Positions 6,703 through 12,947 of a DNA stretch of 20,245 nucleotides are shown one piece after another. Each line of letters starts with the position of its first letter. Within the stretch, counting starts at the first letter, position 1. A model generated the notes under the pieces. The model was not told where the DNA came from, made no database searches, and saw nothing but the letters and a program-made list of their open reading frames with translations. A program made the translations under genes and the position numbers. The DNA lies in contig JBBCJM010000223.1 in assembly GCA_037190175.1 (NCBI GenBank), forward strand, positions 1 to 20,245. Reading direction: 5' to 3'. The stretch is from JBBCJM01 sp037190175. GTDB lineage: Bacteria > Pseudomonadota > Alphaproteobacteria > Rhodobacterales > Rhodobacteraceae.

Positions 6703-7410
6703 ATGACGGACGGCAAGGCCAAGTTCAGGCGGGCGGTCGAGATCGCCACCGAGATCGGGCAGACCCAGCGCCGCGACGGCGACGGGACGGTGCTGCACAG
6801 CTATCCCGACTACGAGACCTACCGGCGCGTGCAGGAAGAGGGCAACAAGGCCAAGCTGACCGCCCAGTTCGTGAACAAGGAGCATATCTTCTTCCTGGCC
6901 GACCACCTGAAGGAGCGGCTGGGCGGGGTCGGCTTCGGCCTCTGCCACGGGGTGCGGCGCGGCCGCGAACAGAAATGGTTCCGCCGCAGGCTGGGCGCCG
7001 GGGCCGAGGTGATCGGCACCGAGATCTCCGAGACCGCCACCCAGTTCCCCAATACCGTGCAATGGGATTTCCACGATCCCAACCCCGACTGGGAGGGGCG
7101 GGCGGATTTCGTCTATTCGAACTCCTGGGACCACGCCTTCGACCCGCACCGGGCGTTCCGCGCCTGGGCCGGGGCGCTGCGGCCGGGTGGGCTCCTGCTG
7201 CTCGACCATACCGCCGGGCACGAGCCGCGCAGCGCCAATGCGCTCGACCCGTTCGGGGCCACCTTCGAGGCGCTGGAGCGCACGCTGGACGAGGCCTGCG
7301 CCGGTCTGGGCGCGCGGGCCGGGGTGCTGGACCGGCGCGACGGGCCGGGCTACCGCTGCCGGGTGCTGATCTTCGCGCGCGATGCCGGGCTGGCTGCGTT
7401 TCCCGGTTGA
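6703..7410 (+). CDS. Class I SAM-dependent methyltransferase family protein
   Basis: This 235-residue protein has a Rossmann-like methyltransferase core. VIGTEIS gives the acidic end of strand 2. FPNTVQWDFHDPNPDW gives the segment with the adenine-contacting acidic residue. FVYSNSWDHAFDPHRAFRAW followed by ALRPGGLLLLDHT gives the post-motif strand and the usual LkPGG loop. Motif I is unusual, GLCHGVRRGREQKWF instead of a DxGxGxG loop. This variant appears in a family often annotated simply as class I methyltransferase. The substrate is unknown. The ATG at 6703 follows GGAGGGG at good spacing; an upstream in-frame ATG at 6538 lies inside rnpB and is rejected. rpmG is 81 bases downstream. Confidence 0.82.
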   Translation: MTDGKAKFRRAVEIATEIGQTQRRDGDGTVLHSYPDYETYRRVQEEGNKAKLTAQFVNKEHIFFLADHLKERLGGVGFGLCHGVRRGREQKWFRRRLGAGAEVIGTEISETATQFPNTVQWDFHDPNPDWEGRADFVYSNSWDHAFDPHRAFRAWAGALRPGGLLLLDHTAGHEPRSANALDPFGATFEALERTLDEACAGLGARAGVLDRRDGPGYRCRVLIFARDAGLAAFPG

Positions 7411-7434
7411 CTCCGCCCGGCGGGACAGTAGAAG
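7407..7434 (+). promoter_or_regulatory. Candidate promoter of rpmG
   Basis: TTGACT (7407-7412) and TAGAAG (7429-7434) are separated by 16 bases. The TGA within TTGACT is the stop codon of the methyltransferase gene. A start near 7441 would give a 5' leader of about 50 nt. Confidence 0.45.
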
Positions 7435-7491
7435 GCGGGCTTCAAGGATTTCACGGGGGAACGCCGCTTCCTCCGACCCAAGGAGACGACC

Positions 7492-7659
7492 ATGGCGAAG
7501 CCGACGACGATCAAGATCCGTCTGAACTCGACGGCGGGCACCGGGCATTTCTACGTGACCAAGAAGAACGCCCGCACGATGACCGAGAAGATGACGGTCC
7601 GCAAATACGACCCCGTGAAGCGGGAGCATGTCGAATACAAGGAAGGCAAGATCAAGTAA
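7492..7659 (+). CDS. rpmG: 50S ribosomal protein L33
   Basis: This 55-residue protein of the large ribosomal subunit begins MAKPTTIKIRLNSTAGTGHF and ends KYDPVKREHVEYKEGKIK, matching proteobacterial L33 throughout. It lacks the CxxC zinc-ribbon pairs found in the other L33 type, so it is the cysteine-free form. The ATG follows AAGGAG at ideal spacing. A rho-independent terminator lies 23 bases after the stop, so the gene is probably transcribed alone or with the upstream methyltransferase. Confidence 0.97.
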   Translation: MAKPTTIKIRLNSTAGTGHFYVTKKNARTMTEKMTVRKYDPVKREHVEYKEGKIK

Positions 7660-7682
7660 GATCCGGCCTTTCCGGCGGATGA

Positions 7683-7708
7683 GGCCGTGCCGCAGGGCGC
7701 GGCCTTTT
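7683..7708 (+). terminator. Rho-independent terminator after rpmG
   Basis: GGCCGTGCC (7683-7691) pairs with GGCGCGGCC (7696-7704) through nine base pairs including one G-U, with a 4-base loop, followed by TTTT at 7705-7708. Confidence 0.75.
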
Positions 7709-7725
7709 GCTTTGGGGGGTCTGCC

Positions 7726-8250
7726 ATGCGGCGGGTGATGATCCTGGGCCAGCCGGGCTCCGGCAAGTCCCGGCTGGCGCGCGAGATCGGGCGGGCGACG
7801 GGGCTGCCGGTGGTGCATGTGGATCACATCCACTGGCTGCCCGGCTGGGTCGAGCGCCCGCGGGAGCAGAAGATCGCCCTGGCCCGCGCGGCGGCGGCGG
7901 GCGAGGCCTGGGTCTTCGAGGGCGGGATTTCCGCCACCTGGCCCGAGCGCGCGGCGCGGGCGGACCTCATCGTCTGGCTGGACGTGGGCGTGGCGCGGCG
8001 GTTCTGGCGGGTGCTGCGGCGCACGGTGCTGCACTGGGGCCGCAACCGCCCCGATCTGCCCGAGGGCTGCCGCGAGGGGTTCCATGCCCAGACCCTGCCG
8101 TTCTGGCGCTGGATCTGGGACACGCGACACACGGGCCGCGAGGGGATCGCACGGCTGGTGGAGGGGCTGCCGCCGGGAAAGCCGGTCGTGCGGCTGCGAA
8201 CCCCGGCCGAGGTGCGGCGGTTCGTGGCGGGCATCGACGGCCGGCCGTAG
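7726..8250 (+). CDS. P-loop NTPase, adenylate-kinase-like (FlaR/topology-modulation type)
   Basis: This 174-residue protein has an N-terminal Walker A motif GQPGSGKS (8-15, K14 binding phosphate) after a strand MRRVMIL. A VVHVDHIHWLPGW segment then resembles the substrate-binding part of small kinases annotated as DNA topology modulation protein FlaR or AAA family ATPase. ADLIVWLDVG matches the Walker B strand. The substrate is not known. ATG 7726 is used because an in-frame GTG at 7687 falls inside the rpmG terminator and a G-rich ribosome-binding site precedes 7726. The TAG stop is part of the GTAG head of the palindrome at 8247-8308. The C-terminus is therefore set by the repeat. Confidence 0.85.
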   Translation: MRRVMILGQPGSGKSRLAREIGRATGLPVVHVDHIHWLPGWVERPREQKIALARAAAAGEAWVFEGGISATWPERAARADLIVWLDVGVARRFWRVLRRTVLHWGRNRPDLPEGCREGFHAQTLPFWRWIWDTRHTGREGIARLVEGLPPGKPVVRLRTPAEVRRFVAGIDGRP

Positions 8251-8308
8251 GGTGCGTGGTCCCCACGCACCGCCCCGTCGCATGGGTGCGTGAGATCACG
8301 CACTCTAC
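8247..8308. repeat. Inverted pair of GTAG-headed palindromes (BIME-like)
   Basis: GTAG at 8247-8250 heads a hairpin with arms GGTGCGTGG (8251-8259) and CCACGCACC (8263-8271). After a 12-base spacer comes a second hairpin, GTGCGTGA (8286-8293) and TCACGCAC (8296-8303), followed by CTAC at 8305-8308. This is the same unit in reverse orientation. The whole block is thus a head-out inverted pair, the layout of bacterial interspersed mosaic elements built from REP sequences. The first GTAG supplies the stop codon of the P-loop gene. It lies between convergent genes and may also stabilise 3' ends. No RAYT transposase gene is in the window. Confidence 0.75.
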
Positions 8309-8331
8309 GGGTTCAACGATGCCCCCGAACG

Positions 8332-8357
8332 AAAAGGGCCGGCGTCGCCGCCGGCCC
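8332..8357 (-). terminator. Rho-independent terminator of the Bax-inhibitor-1 family gene
   Basis: On the minus strand a perfect 9-bp stem (8357-8349 with 8344-8336, sequence GGGCCGGCG on the plus strand) with a 4-base loop is followed by TTTTC at 8335-8331. It lies 26 bases beyond the stop of the gene at 8383-9108. Confidence 0.75.
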
Positions 8358-8382
8358 CCTCGGGATTCGCGCCCCGCTCATG

Positions 8383-9108
8383 TCACTCGCGATTGCCGAG
8401 GAACTGCAGCAGGAACATGAACATGTTCAGGAAGTCGAGGTAGAGGCGCAGCGCGCCCATGATCGCCGACTTGCCCAGCCACTCCTGGTCGCCATAGGCG
8501 GCGTGCTGGACGTACTCGTTCTTGATCGACTGGGTGTCGTAGGCGGTCAGGCCGGCGAAGATCAGCAGGCCGATGACCGTGATCGCGAAGTGCAGCGCCG
8601 AGGAGTCGACGAACAGGTTCACGATCGAGGCGACGATCAGCCCGATCAGGCCCATCAGTAGGAAGGTGCCCATCCCCGACAGGTCGCGCTTGGTGACATA
8701 GCCGTAGAGGCTGAGCCCCGCGAAGGCGATGGCGGTGACGAGGAAGGTCTCCACGATCGAGACCCCGGTGTAGACGGCGAAGATGAAGCTGATCGACAGG
8801 CCCATCGCCGCGGCGAAGGTATAGAAGAACAGCTGCGCCGCCGCGTAGGACAGCCGGTTGATCATCGCGCTGAAGGCGAAGACCATCACCAGCGGCGCGA
8901 ACATCACCACCCAGCGCAGCGGCGAGCCGAAGATCGCGGCGAGCATGGTCTCGTTGGTGCCGACGGCCCAGGCCACGCCGCCGGTCAGCAACATGCCGAC
9001 CGACATCAGGCCATAGACCTTGTTCATATGGGCGCGCAGACCTTCGTCGATCTGCGTCGCGCGCGCGCCGGTCGCGGCGGTGGCGCGCATGGTCTGGAAA
9101 TCTGCCAT
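8383..9108 (-). CDS. Bax inhibitor-1/YccA family membrane protein
   Basis: This 241-residue inner-membrane protein has about seven hydrophobic segments from residue 30 onward. A soluble N-terminus (ADFQTMRATAATGARATQID) and the opening LRAHMNKVYGLMSVGMLLTG are typical of the family. The C-terminal half carries the conserved LTAYDTQSIKNEY motif, whose acidic residue belongs to the pH-sensing di-aspartyl region in BI-1 homologues. It ends ALRLYLDFLNMFMFLLQFLG as usual. Relatives are proton-sensitive calcium leak channels or FtsH modulators; the role here is unknown. ATG 9108 is preceded by GGAGGG. A longer in-frame start at 9168 is rejected because it lies at the predicted transcription start. 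Confidence 0.95.
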   Translation of the reverse strand: MADFQTMRATAATGARATQIDEGLRAHMNKVYGLMSVGMLLTGGVAWAVGTNETMLAAIFGSPLRWVVMFAPLVMVFAFSAMINRLSYAAAQLFFYTFAAAMGLSISFIFAVYTGVSIVETFLVTAIAFAGLSLYGYVTKRDLSGMGTFLLMGLIGLIVASIVNLFVDSSALHFAITVIGLLIFAGLTAYDTQSIKNEYVQHAAYGDQEWLGKSAIMGALRLYLDFLNMFMFLLQFLGNRE

Positions 9109-9165
9109 GTGGTCCCTCCGGTTGGTTGTCGAGGACGGCGCGGGGGGCGCACACCCTTGGGCCAA

Positions 9166-9194
9166 CATATTGTCAGACTGGGCAGTATTTTCAA
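9166..9194 (-). promoter_or_regulatory. Promoter of the Bax-inhibitor-1 family gene
   Basis: On the minus strand TTGAAA (9194-9189) and AATATG (9171-9166) are 17 bases apart. They stand out as AT-rich in a GC-rich background and give a leader of about 50 nt. Confidence 0.6.
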
Positions 9195-9247
9195 GCGGCG
9201 GCAGCGGTTTCCGTCGCCTAAATTGGTCGGCATTCGGGATCTGCGGC

Positions 9248-9421
9248 TCAGCCGCGCCAGTTGGGCGGCACGTCCCAGATCCGGCGGCGCGCCTCGGAGA
9301 GCGCGGCGGGGCGGTCGAGGCCGATGTCGCGCAGGATATGGTCGTCCAGCGCGGCCAGCCGGGCGCGGCTGCGGCGCAGGGTGAAGAGCGCGCGCAGGCG
9401 GGGGATCAGGCGGGGGGTCAT
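9248..9421 (-). CDS. DUF1127 small protein
   Basis: This small basic protein has 57 residues. Its core LRRSRARLAALDDHILRDIG is the DUF1127 (YjiS-like) signature, with the LxxLdDhxLrDIGl pattern, followed by a RRRIWDVPPNW tail. Family members in alphaproteobacteria have been tied to RNA metabolism, phosphate and carbon regulation and stress; the molecular role here is unknown. ATG 9421 has AAAGG eight bases before it; ATG 9436 in the same frame would add five residues. The stop codon sits in the loop of a short GCGGC-TCA-GCCGC hairpin (9243-9255). The gene diverges from the LysR gene at 9547. Confidence 0.85.
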   Translation of the reverse strand: MTPRLIPRLRALFTLRRSRARLAALDDHILRDIGLDRPAALSEARRRIWDVPPNWRG

Positions 9422-9461
9422 GGGGCGGCCTTTCATCAGGGATTGTGGGGGATGACCGGCT

Positions 9462-9480
9462 TTCGATCACCATGCTTGAA
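9462..9480. promoter_or_regulatory. Candidate LysR binding site between DUF1127 and lysR genes
   Basis: TTCGATCACCATGCTTGAA is a partial dyad with TTC and GAA ends, placed between the divergent genes about 65 bases before the LysR ATG. LysR regulators normally bind an imperfect T-N11-A dyad in such a position. This is a placement-based inference. Confidence 0.35.
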
Positions 9481-9546
9481 ATATGGCGCCGCCCGTGGCA
9501 CAAGTGAAACGAATGATTGTGGCCGGAACCATCACGGAGATTGATC

Positions 9547-10422
9547 ATGCCCCGGACGCTGGACCTGACCGCCCTGCGCAGCTTCGTCGGCGTGGTCGAG
9601 GCCGGCGGCGTGACCCGGGCGGCGGGGTTCCTGAACCTCACCCAGTCGGCGGTCTCGATGCAGATCAAGCGGCTGGAGGAGGCGCTGGGCCTGCCGCTCT
9701 TCGCCCGCGCCGCTCGCCGGCTGACGCTGACGCCGGAGGGCGAGCAACTGCTCGGCTATGCCCGCCGCATGGTGGCGCTGAACGACGAGGCGATGACCCG
9801 GCTGACCTGCCCCACCTTCGAGGGCGAATTGCGGCTGGGGGTGCCCTGCGACATCGTGTACCCGGCGATCCCCGGCATCCTGAAGCAACTCGCGGGCCAG
9901 TTCCCGCGGGTGCGGGTGAACCTGGTGTCCTCCTTCACCCTGCTGGTGAAGGAGATGTTCGCCCGCGGCGCCCTGGACGTGATCCTGACCACCGAGGGCC
10001 AGCCGGATGCGGGCGGGAAGGTGCTGGCCCGGCGCGAGCTGGTCTGGGTGGGCGGCGCGGGCGGCACCGCCTGGCAGCGCCGGCCGCTGCGGCTGGGCTT
10101 CAAGGACAGCTGCATCTTCCGCCCCACGGTGCAGGCGGCGCTGGAGCGGGCGGGGATCGACTGGGAAATGGCCTATGACGGCGAGAGCGAGCAGGCGATC
10201 GAGGCCACGGTGGCCGCCGACCTCGCGGTCTCGGCGCGGCTGGAGGGCGGCATCCCGGCGGGCTGCGAGCGGATCGACAGCCGCGGGGCGCTGCCGGCGC
10301 TGGGGGGGCTGGCGATCTGCATCTATGCCGCGCCCACGCTGACCGGGCCGCCGGCCGAGGCGCTGCTGGCCGCCCTGCGCCGGGCCTATGCCGAGGGCGA
10401 GTTCACCGCCGCGGCGGCCTGA
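9547..10422 (+). CDS. LysR-family transcriptional regulator
   Basis: This 291-residue regulator has a winged HTH at about 5-62 (LDLTALRSFVGVVEAGGVTR, then AAGFLNLTQSAVSMQIKRLE, then LPLFARAARRLTLTPEGEQLL). A long linker helix follows, then a type 2 periplasmic-binding effector domain from about residue 92 (GELRLGVPCDIVYPAIPGIL). The HTH is fully intact. GGAG lies nine bases before ATG 9547; an upstream in-frame ATG at 9517 would precede it with no family support. It is divergent from the DUF1127 gene, the usual arrangement for a LysR protein and its target. Its last 37 bases overlap the convergent oxidoreductase gene. The inducer is unknown. Confidence 0.93.
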   Translation: MPRTLDLTALRSFVGVVEAGGVTRAAGFLNLTQSAVSMQIKRLEEALGLPLFARAARRLTLTPEGEQLLGYARRMVALNDEAMTRLTCPTFEGELRLGVPCDIVYPAIPGILKQLAGQFPRVRVNLVSSFTLLVKEMFARGALDVILTTEGQPDAGGKVLARRELVWVGGAGGTAWQRRPLRLGFKDSCIFRPTVQAALERAGIDWEMAYDGESEQAIEATVAADLAVSARLEGGIPAGCERIDSRGALPALGGLAICIYAAPTLTGPPAEALLAALRRAYAEGEFTAAAA

Positions 10423-11378
10423 ACGGCCACCACCACCTTGCCGGTCGAGCGCCGCCCGCGCAGCAGCGCCAGCCCCTCGTCGGCGCGCTCCAGCGGCAGG
10501 ACGTGGCTGATATGCGGCCGGATCCGCCCCGCGGCGTGCCAGGCCAGCAGGGTCGCCAGGCTGTCCTGCACCGCCTGCGGGGCGAAGCGCAGGTAGCCGC
10601 CCCAGTAGAACCCGGCCACGTCCACGTTCTTGACCAGGAGCAGGTTGGCCGGGATCTGCGGCACCTCGCCGCTGGCAAAGCCGATGGCCAGCATCCGGCC
10701 CAAGGGGCGCATGGCGCGCAGCGCCTGCAGGAAGTCCGGGCCCCCCACCGCGTCATAGCAGACGTCCACGCCCCCCAGCGCCTTCAGCCGGTCGCGCAGC
10801 CCGGGCTCGCGGCTGTCGACCAGCTCGTCCGCCCCGGCGGCGCGGGCGACCTCCAGCCGCTCCGGCCCGCGGGCCGAGGCGATGACCCGCGCGCCCAGCG
10901 CCTTGCCGATCTCCACCGCGGTCAGCCCCACCCCGCCCGCGGCGCCCAGCACCAGCAGCGTCTCGCCCGGGGCCAGCCTGGCGCGGGAGCTGAGCGCCAG
11001 GTGCGAGGTGCCGTAGGCGATCTGGAAGGCCGCGGCCTGTTCCCATTCCATCCCCCCGGGCAGGGGCAGGCAGCGGTCGGCCGGAAAGACCCCGGCCTCG
11101 GCCAGCCCGCCCTGGCCGGCGAAGACCGCCACACGCTGGCCGGGAACCGGCGAGGCGACTCCGGGGCCCGCGGCCAGCACCTCGCCCGCCAGTTCCATCC
11201 CCAGGGTGAAGGGCGGCTCGGGCATGTCCTGATACTTGCCGTCGATCATCAGCAGGTCGGCGAAATTCAGCCCACAGGCACGGATCGCCACCAGCACCTC
11301 GCCGGGGCCGGGCTCGGGCCGCGCGATCTCGGTCAGCCGCGGCCCTTCGCCCGCCGCAAGAATCTGCCAAGCCTTCAT
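10386..11378 (-). CDS. NADPH:quinone oxidoreductase, zinc-independent MDR family
   Basis: This 330-residue member of the medium-chain dehydrogenase/reductase superfamily resembles QOR. The N-terminal GroES-like domain contains GPGEVLVAIRACGLNFADLL, where asparagine replaces the catalytic zinc cysteine region, and a GMELAGEV segment. The Rossmann domain contains LLVLGAAGGVGLTAVEIGKA, the AAGGVG dinucleotide motif of quinone reductases, and a YDAVGG segment. Expected activity is NADPH-dependent reduction of quinones or enones. ATG 11378 starts the family motif MKAWQI; an in-frame ATG at 11444 adds unrelated residues. Its 3' end overlaps the LysR gene by 37 bases. Upstream lies a TGCAAA-rich patch that could regulate it. 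Confidence 0.93.
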   Translation of the reverse strand: MKAWQILAAGEGPRLTEIARPEPGPGEVLVAIRACGLNFADLLMIDGKYQDMPEPPFTLGMELAGEVLAAGPGVASPVPGQRVAVFAGQGGLAEAGVFPADRCLPLPGGMEWEQAAAFQIAYGTSHLALSSRARLAPGETLLVLGAAGGVGLTAVEIGKALGARVIASARGPERLEVARAAGADELVDSREPGLRDRLKALGGVDVCYDAVGGPDFLQALRAMRPLGRMLAIGFASGEVPQIPANLLLVKNVDVAGFYWGGYLRFAPQAVQDSLATLLAWHAAGRIRPHISHVLPLERADEGLALLRGRRSTGKVVVAVQAAAAVNSPSA

Positions 11379-11562
11379 TGCGTTGCGCACCTTTGTTGCC
11401 GCTGGATCAATCGCCACCATCCCTGCATTGCGACGGGGCGGCAAGCCTGTGGATTGACGCAGAATGCAAAGATCACGTTTGCAAAATGCATCGCAAAATG
11501 AGAAACCCGCGGAGCGTGCATTTGGGGCTTGCTTACTGCCCCATCGGGCGAACTAGTCTGAA

Positions 11563-11592
11563 AGGACAGGTCCTGTTGTGCGACTGTATAAT
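11563..11592 (+). promoter_or_regulatory. Candidate promoter of the PraR-like gene
   Basis: A perfect TATAAT at 11587-11592 is preceded after 18 bases by AGGACA (11563-11568, four of six matches to the -35 box). The -35 hexamer coincides with the first unit of the GGAC array and with a small dyad ACAGG-T-CCTGT (11566-11576), so a protein bound there would block the promoter. The leader would be about 125 nt. Confidence 0.5.
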
Positions 11593-11702
11593 TGGACATA
11601 CCCAAAAGGACAGGTTTCGGGCTCCACATCCGAAAGTTGTGGAAAATTCCGGGACAGGCTAATTTTGGTCCACTTTTTGCTTCGTAGAGGGGCAGGGACC
11701 AG
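11564..11702 (+). repeat. Direct repeats GGACAGG at exact 44-bp spacing
   Basis: GGACAGG occurs at 11564-11570, 11608-11614 and 11652-11658, each 44 bases from the last. A degenerate fourth unit GGACCAG is at 11696-11702, again 44 bases on. The first two copies share the longer AAAGGACAGGT. The sequences between copies are not similar, so this is a phased array of short sites rather than a tandem duplication. Forty-four bases is about four helical turns, which would place all sites near the same DNA face. Its function as an operator is inference. Confidence 0.6.
11637..11665 (+). promoter_or_regulatory. Second possible promoter of the PraR-like gene
   Basis: TTGTGG (11637-11642) and TAATTT (11660-11665) are 17 bases apart. 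The third GGACAGG copy (11652-11658) lies within this spacer. The hexamers match only moderately. Confidence 0.35.
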
Positions 11703-11722
11703 TCACTAGGAGTTGGATTGAA

Positions 11723-12082
11723 ATGAAGCATCCGGTCGATGCCCATGTGGGCAAGCGCATCCGCCACCGCCGCTGGATGGTCGGCATGACCCAGCAGCAG
11801 CTCGCGGACCGCGTGGGCATCAAGTTCCAGCAGATTCAGAAATACGAGACCGGGATGAACCGCGTGTCCGCCTCGCGGCTGTGGGACATCGCCGAGGCGC
11901 TGGGCGTGCAGATCGCCTTCTTCTTCGAGGGGCTGGGCGACCAGACCGCCCCGGTCGGGGTCGAGGGCGACATGCTGGCCGACAAGGAGGCGCAGGAACT
12001 GGTGCGCTCCTACTACGCCATTCCCGAGGCGCAGCGCCGTCGCCTGTTCGACCTGGCCCGCGTGCTCAGCGACGCGGCCTGA
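11723..12082 (+). CDS. XRE-family regulator, PraR-like
   Basis: This 119-residue protein has an N-terminal Cro/C1 HTH at about 10-66 (VGKRIRHRRWMVGMTQQQLA, then GIKFQQIQKYETGMNRVSAS). A short C-terminal tail (AQELVRSYYAIPEAQRRRLF) follows. This layout and the HVGKRIRxRR and FQQIQKYExGxNRV motifs match the alphaproteobacterial group that includes rhizobial PraR, a repressor affecting quorum sensing and biofilm. No signal-receiver domain is present. AGGAG lies upstream of ATG 11723 at slightly long spacing. The gene has an unusually long, AT-rich leader with phased repeats, which suggests autoregulation. It is followed by hisN after 71 bases. Function in this organism is inferred only by resemblance. 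Confidence 0.9.
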   Translation: MKHPVDAHVGKRIRHRRWMVGMTQQQLADRVGIKFQQIQKYETGMNRVSASRLWDIAEALGVQIAFFFEGLGDQTAPVGVEGDMLADKEAQELVRSYYAIPEAQRRRLFDLARVLSDAA

Positions 12083-12153
12083 AAGCCGCCGGCTTGACCC
12101 TCGCGCCCCTGCGCTGTTAGCGCGGGGCGCTGGTCTTTCCCCGGGAGGGCGCG

Positions 12154-12942
12154 ATGCGCACCGATGCCGCCGAGCTGATCGCCACGGCCGCCGAGATGGC
12201 CGATGCCGCGCGCGAGGCGACGCTGCGCCATTTCCGCGCCGCGGGGCTGTATGCAGACACCAAGGAGACCGCGCGGTTCGACCCGGTGACCGTGGCCGAC
12301 CGCGAATGCGAGGCCGCGATGCGCGCGGTGCTGGCCCGGCGGCGGCCGCAGGACGCCGTGCTGGGCGAGGAATATGCGGCGACCGCGGGCAGCAGCGGGC
12401 TGACCTGGATCGTCGATCCCATCGACGGCACCCGCAGCTATCTCTGCGGCACGCCGACCTGGGGGGTGCTGATCGGCCTCGCGGACGAAAGCGGGCCGAT
12501 CTACGGGCTGATCGACCAGCCCTATACGGGCGAACGGTTCGAGGGCGGGCTGGGCCGCGCCGGGATGACCGGCCCGCTGGGCCCCCGCCCGCTTTCCTGC
12601 CGCGCCGCCCGGCCGCTGTCCGAGGCGATCCTGATGTCCACCTTCCCCGAGGTCGGCACGGCCGAGGAGGGCGCGGCCTTCCGCCGCGTCTCCGCCCGGG
12701 CGCGGCTGACCCGCTATGGTTGCGACTGCTACGCCTATGCGCTGATCGCCGCGGGGCAGATCGACCTGGTGATCGAGGCGGGTTTGCAGGTCTATGACGT
12801 GGCCGCGCTGATCCCGGTGATCGAGGCCGCGGGCGGGGTGATGACCGACTGGCAGGGCCGTCCCTGCCACCGGGGCGGGCAGGTGCTGGCCGCCGCCAAC
12901 CCGCAGGTCCATGCCGAGGCGCTGGAGCTGCTGGCGGGATAG
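12154..12942 (+). CDS. hisN: Histidinol-phosphatase, inositol-monophosphatase family
   Basis: This 262-residue magnesium-dependent phosphatase of the IMPase superfamily probably carries out the penultimate step of histidine synthesis, histidinol phosphate to histidinol. Metal ligands are E72 (GEE), D88 and D91 in WIVDPIDGTRSY, and D215 in VYDVAALIPVIEAAGG. FDPVTVADRE (42-51) is the usual first motif. The sequence resembles HisN more than SuhB or CysQ, but substrate choice in this family is hard to read from sequence. GGGAGGG precedes the ATG. It is convergent with dgt, with five bases between the stop codons. Confidence 0.85.
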   Translation: MRTDAAELIATAAEMADAAREATLRHFRAAGLYADTKETARFDPVTVADRECEAAMRAVLARRRPQDAVLGEEYAATAGSSGLTWIVDPIDGTRSYLCGTPTWGVLIGLADESGPIYGLIDQPYTGERFEGGLGRAGMTGPLGPRPLSCRAARPLSEAILMSTFPEVGTAEEGAAFRRVSARARLTRYGCDCYAYALIAAGQIDLVIEAGLQVYDVAALIPVIEAAGGVMTDWQGRPCHRGGQVLAAANPQVHAEALELLAG

Positions 12943-12947
12943 GCCCG

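Larger units (their letters stand above)
11379..11722. other. 344-base intergenic control region, AT-rich
   Basis: This is the longest stretch without a gene. It separates the divergent oxidoreductase and PraR-like regulator genes. Part 1 (about 11460-11503) carries TGCAAA or GCAAAA three times, including the palindrome TTTGCAAA at 11479-11486. Part 2 (11560-11702) carries the 44-bp phased GGAC array and two possible promoters. No convincing protein gene or tRNA was seen. A small RNA cannot be excluded: CCACA (11624-11628) can pair with TGTGG (11638-11642), and TGGTCC (11666-11671) with GGACCA (11696-11701). Confidence 0.7.

Noticed and set aside
6073..8283. Long minus-strand reading frame of 736 codons
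   Set aside because: It runs antisense through rnpB, the methyltransferase, rpmG and the P-loop gene. Its composition (Arg, Pro, Gly, Ala) is that of a GC-rich shadow frame.
11375..11767. 130-codon minus-strand frame in the intergenic region
   Set aside because: It runs across the regulator start and the oxidoreductase start, has no ribosome-binding site and has no recognisable protein features.
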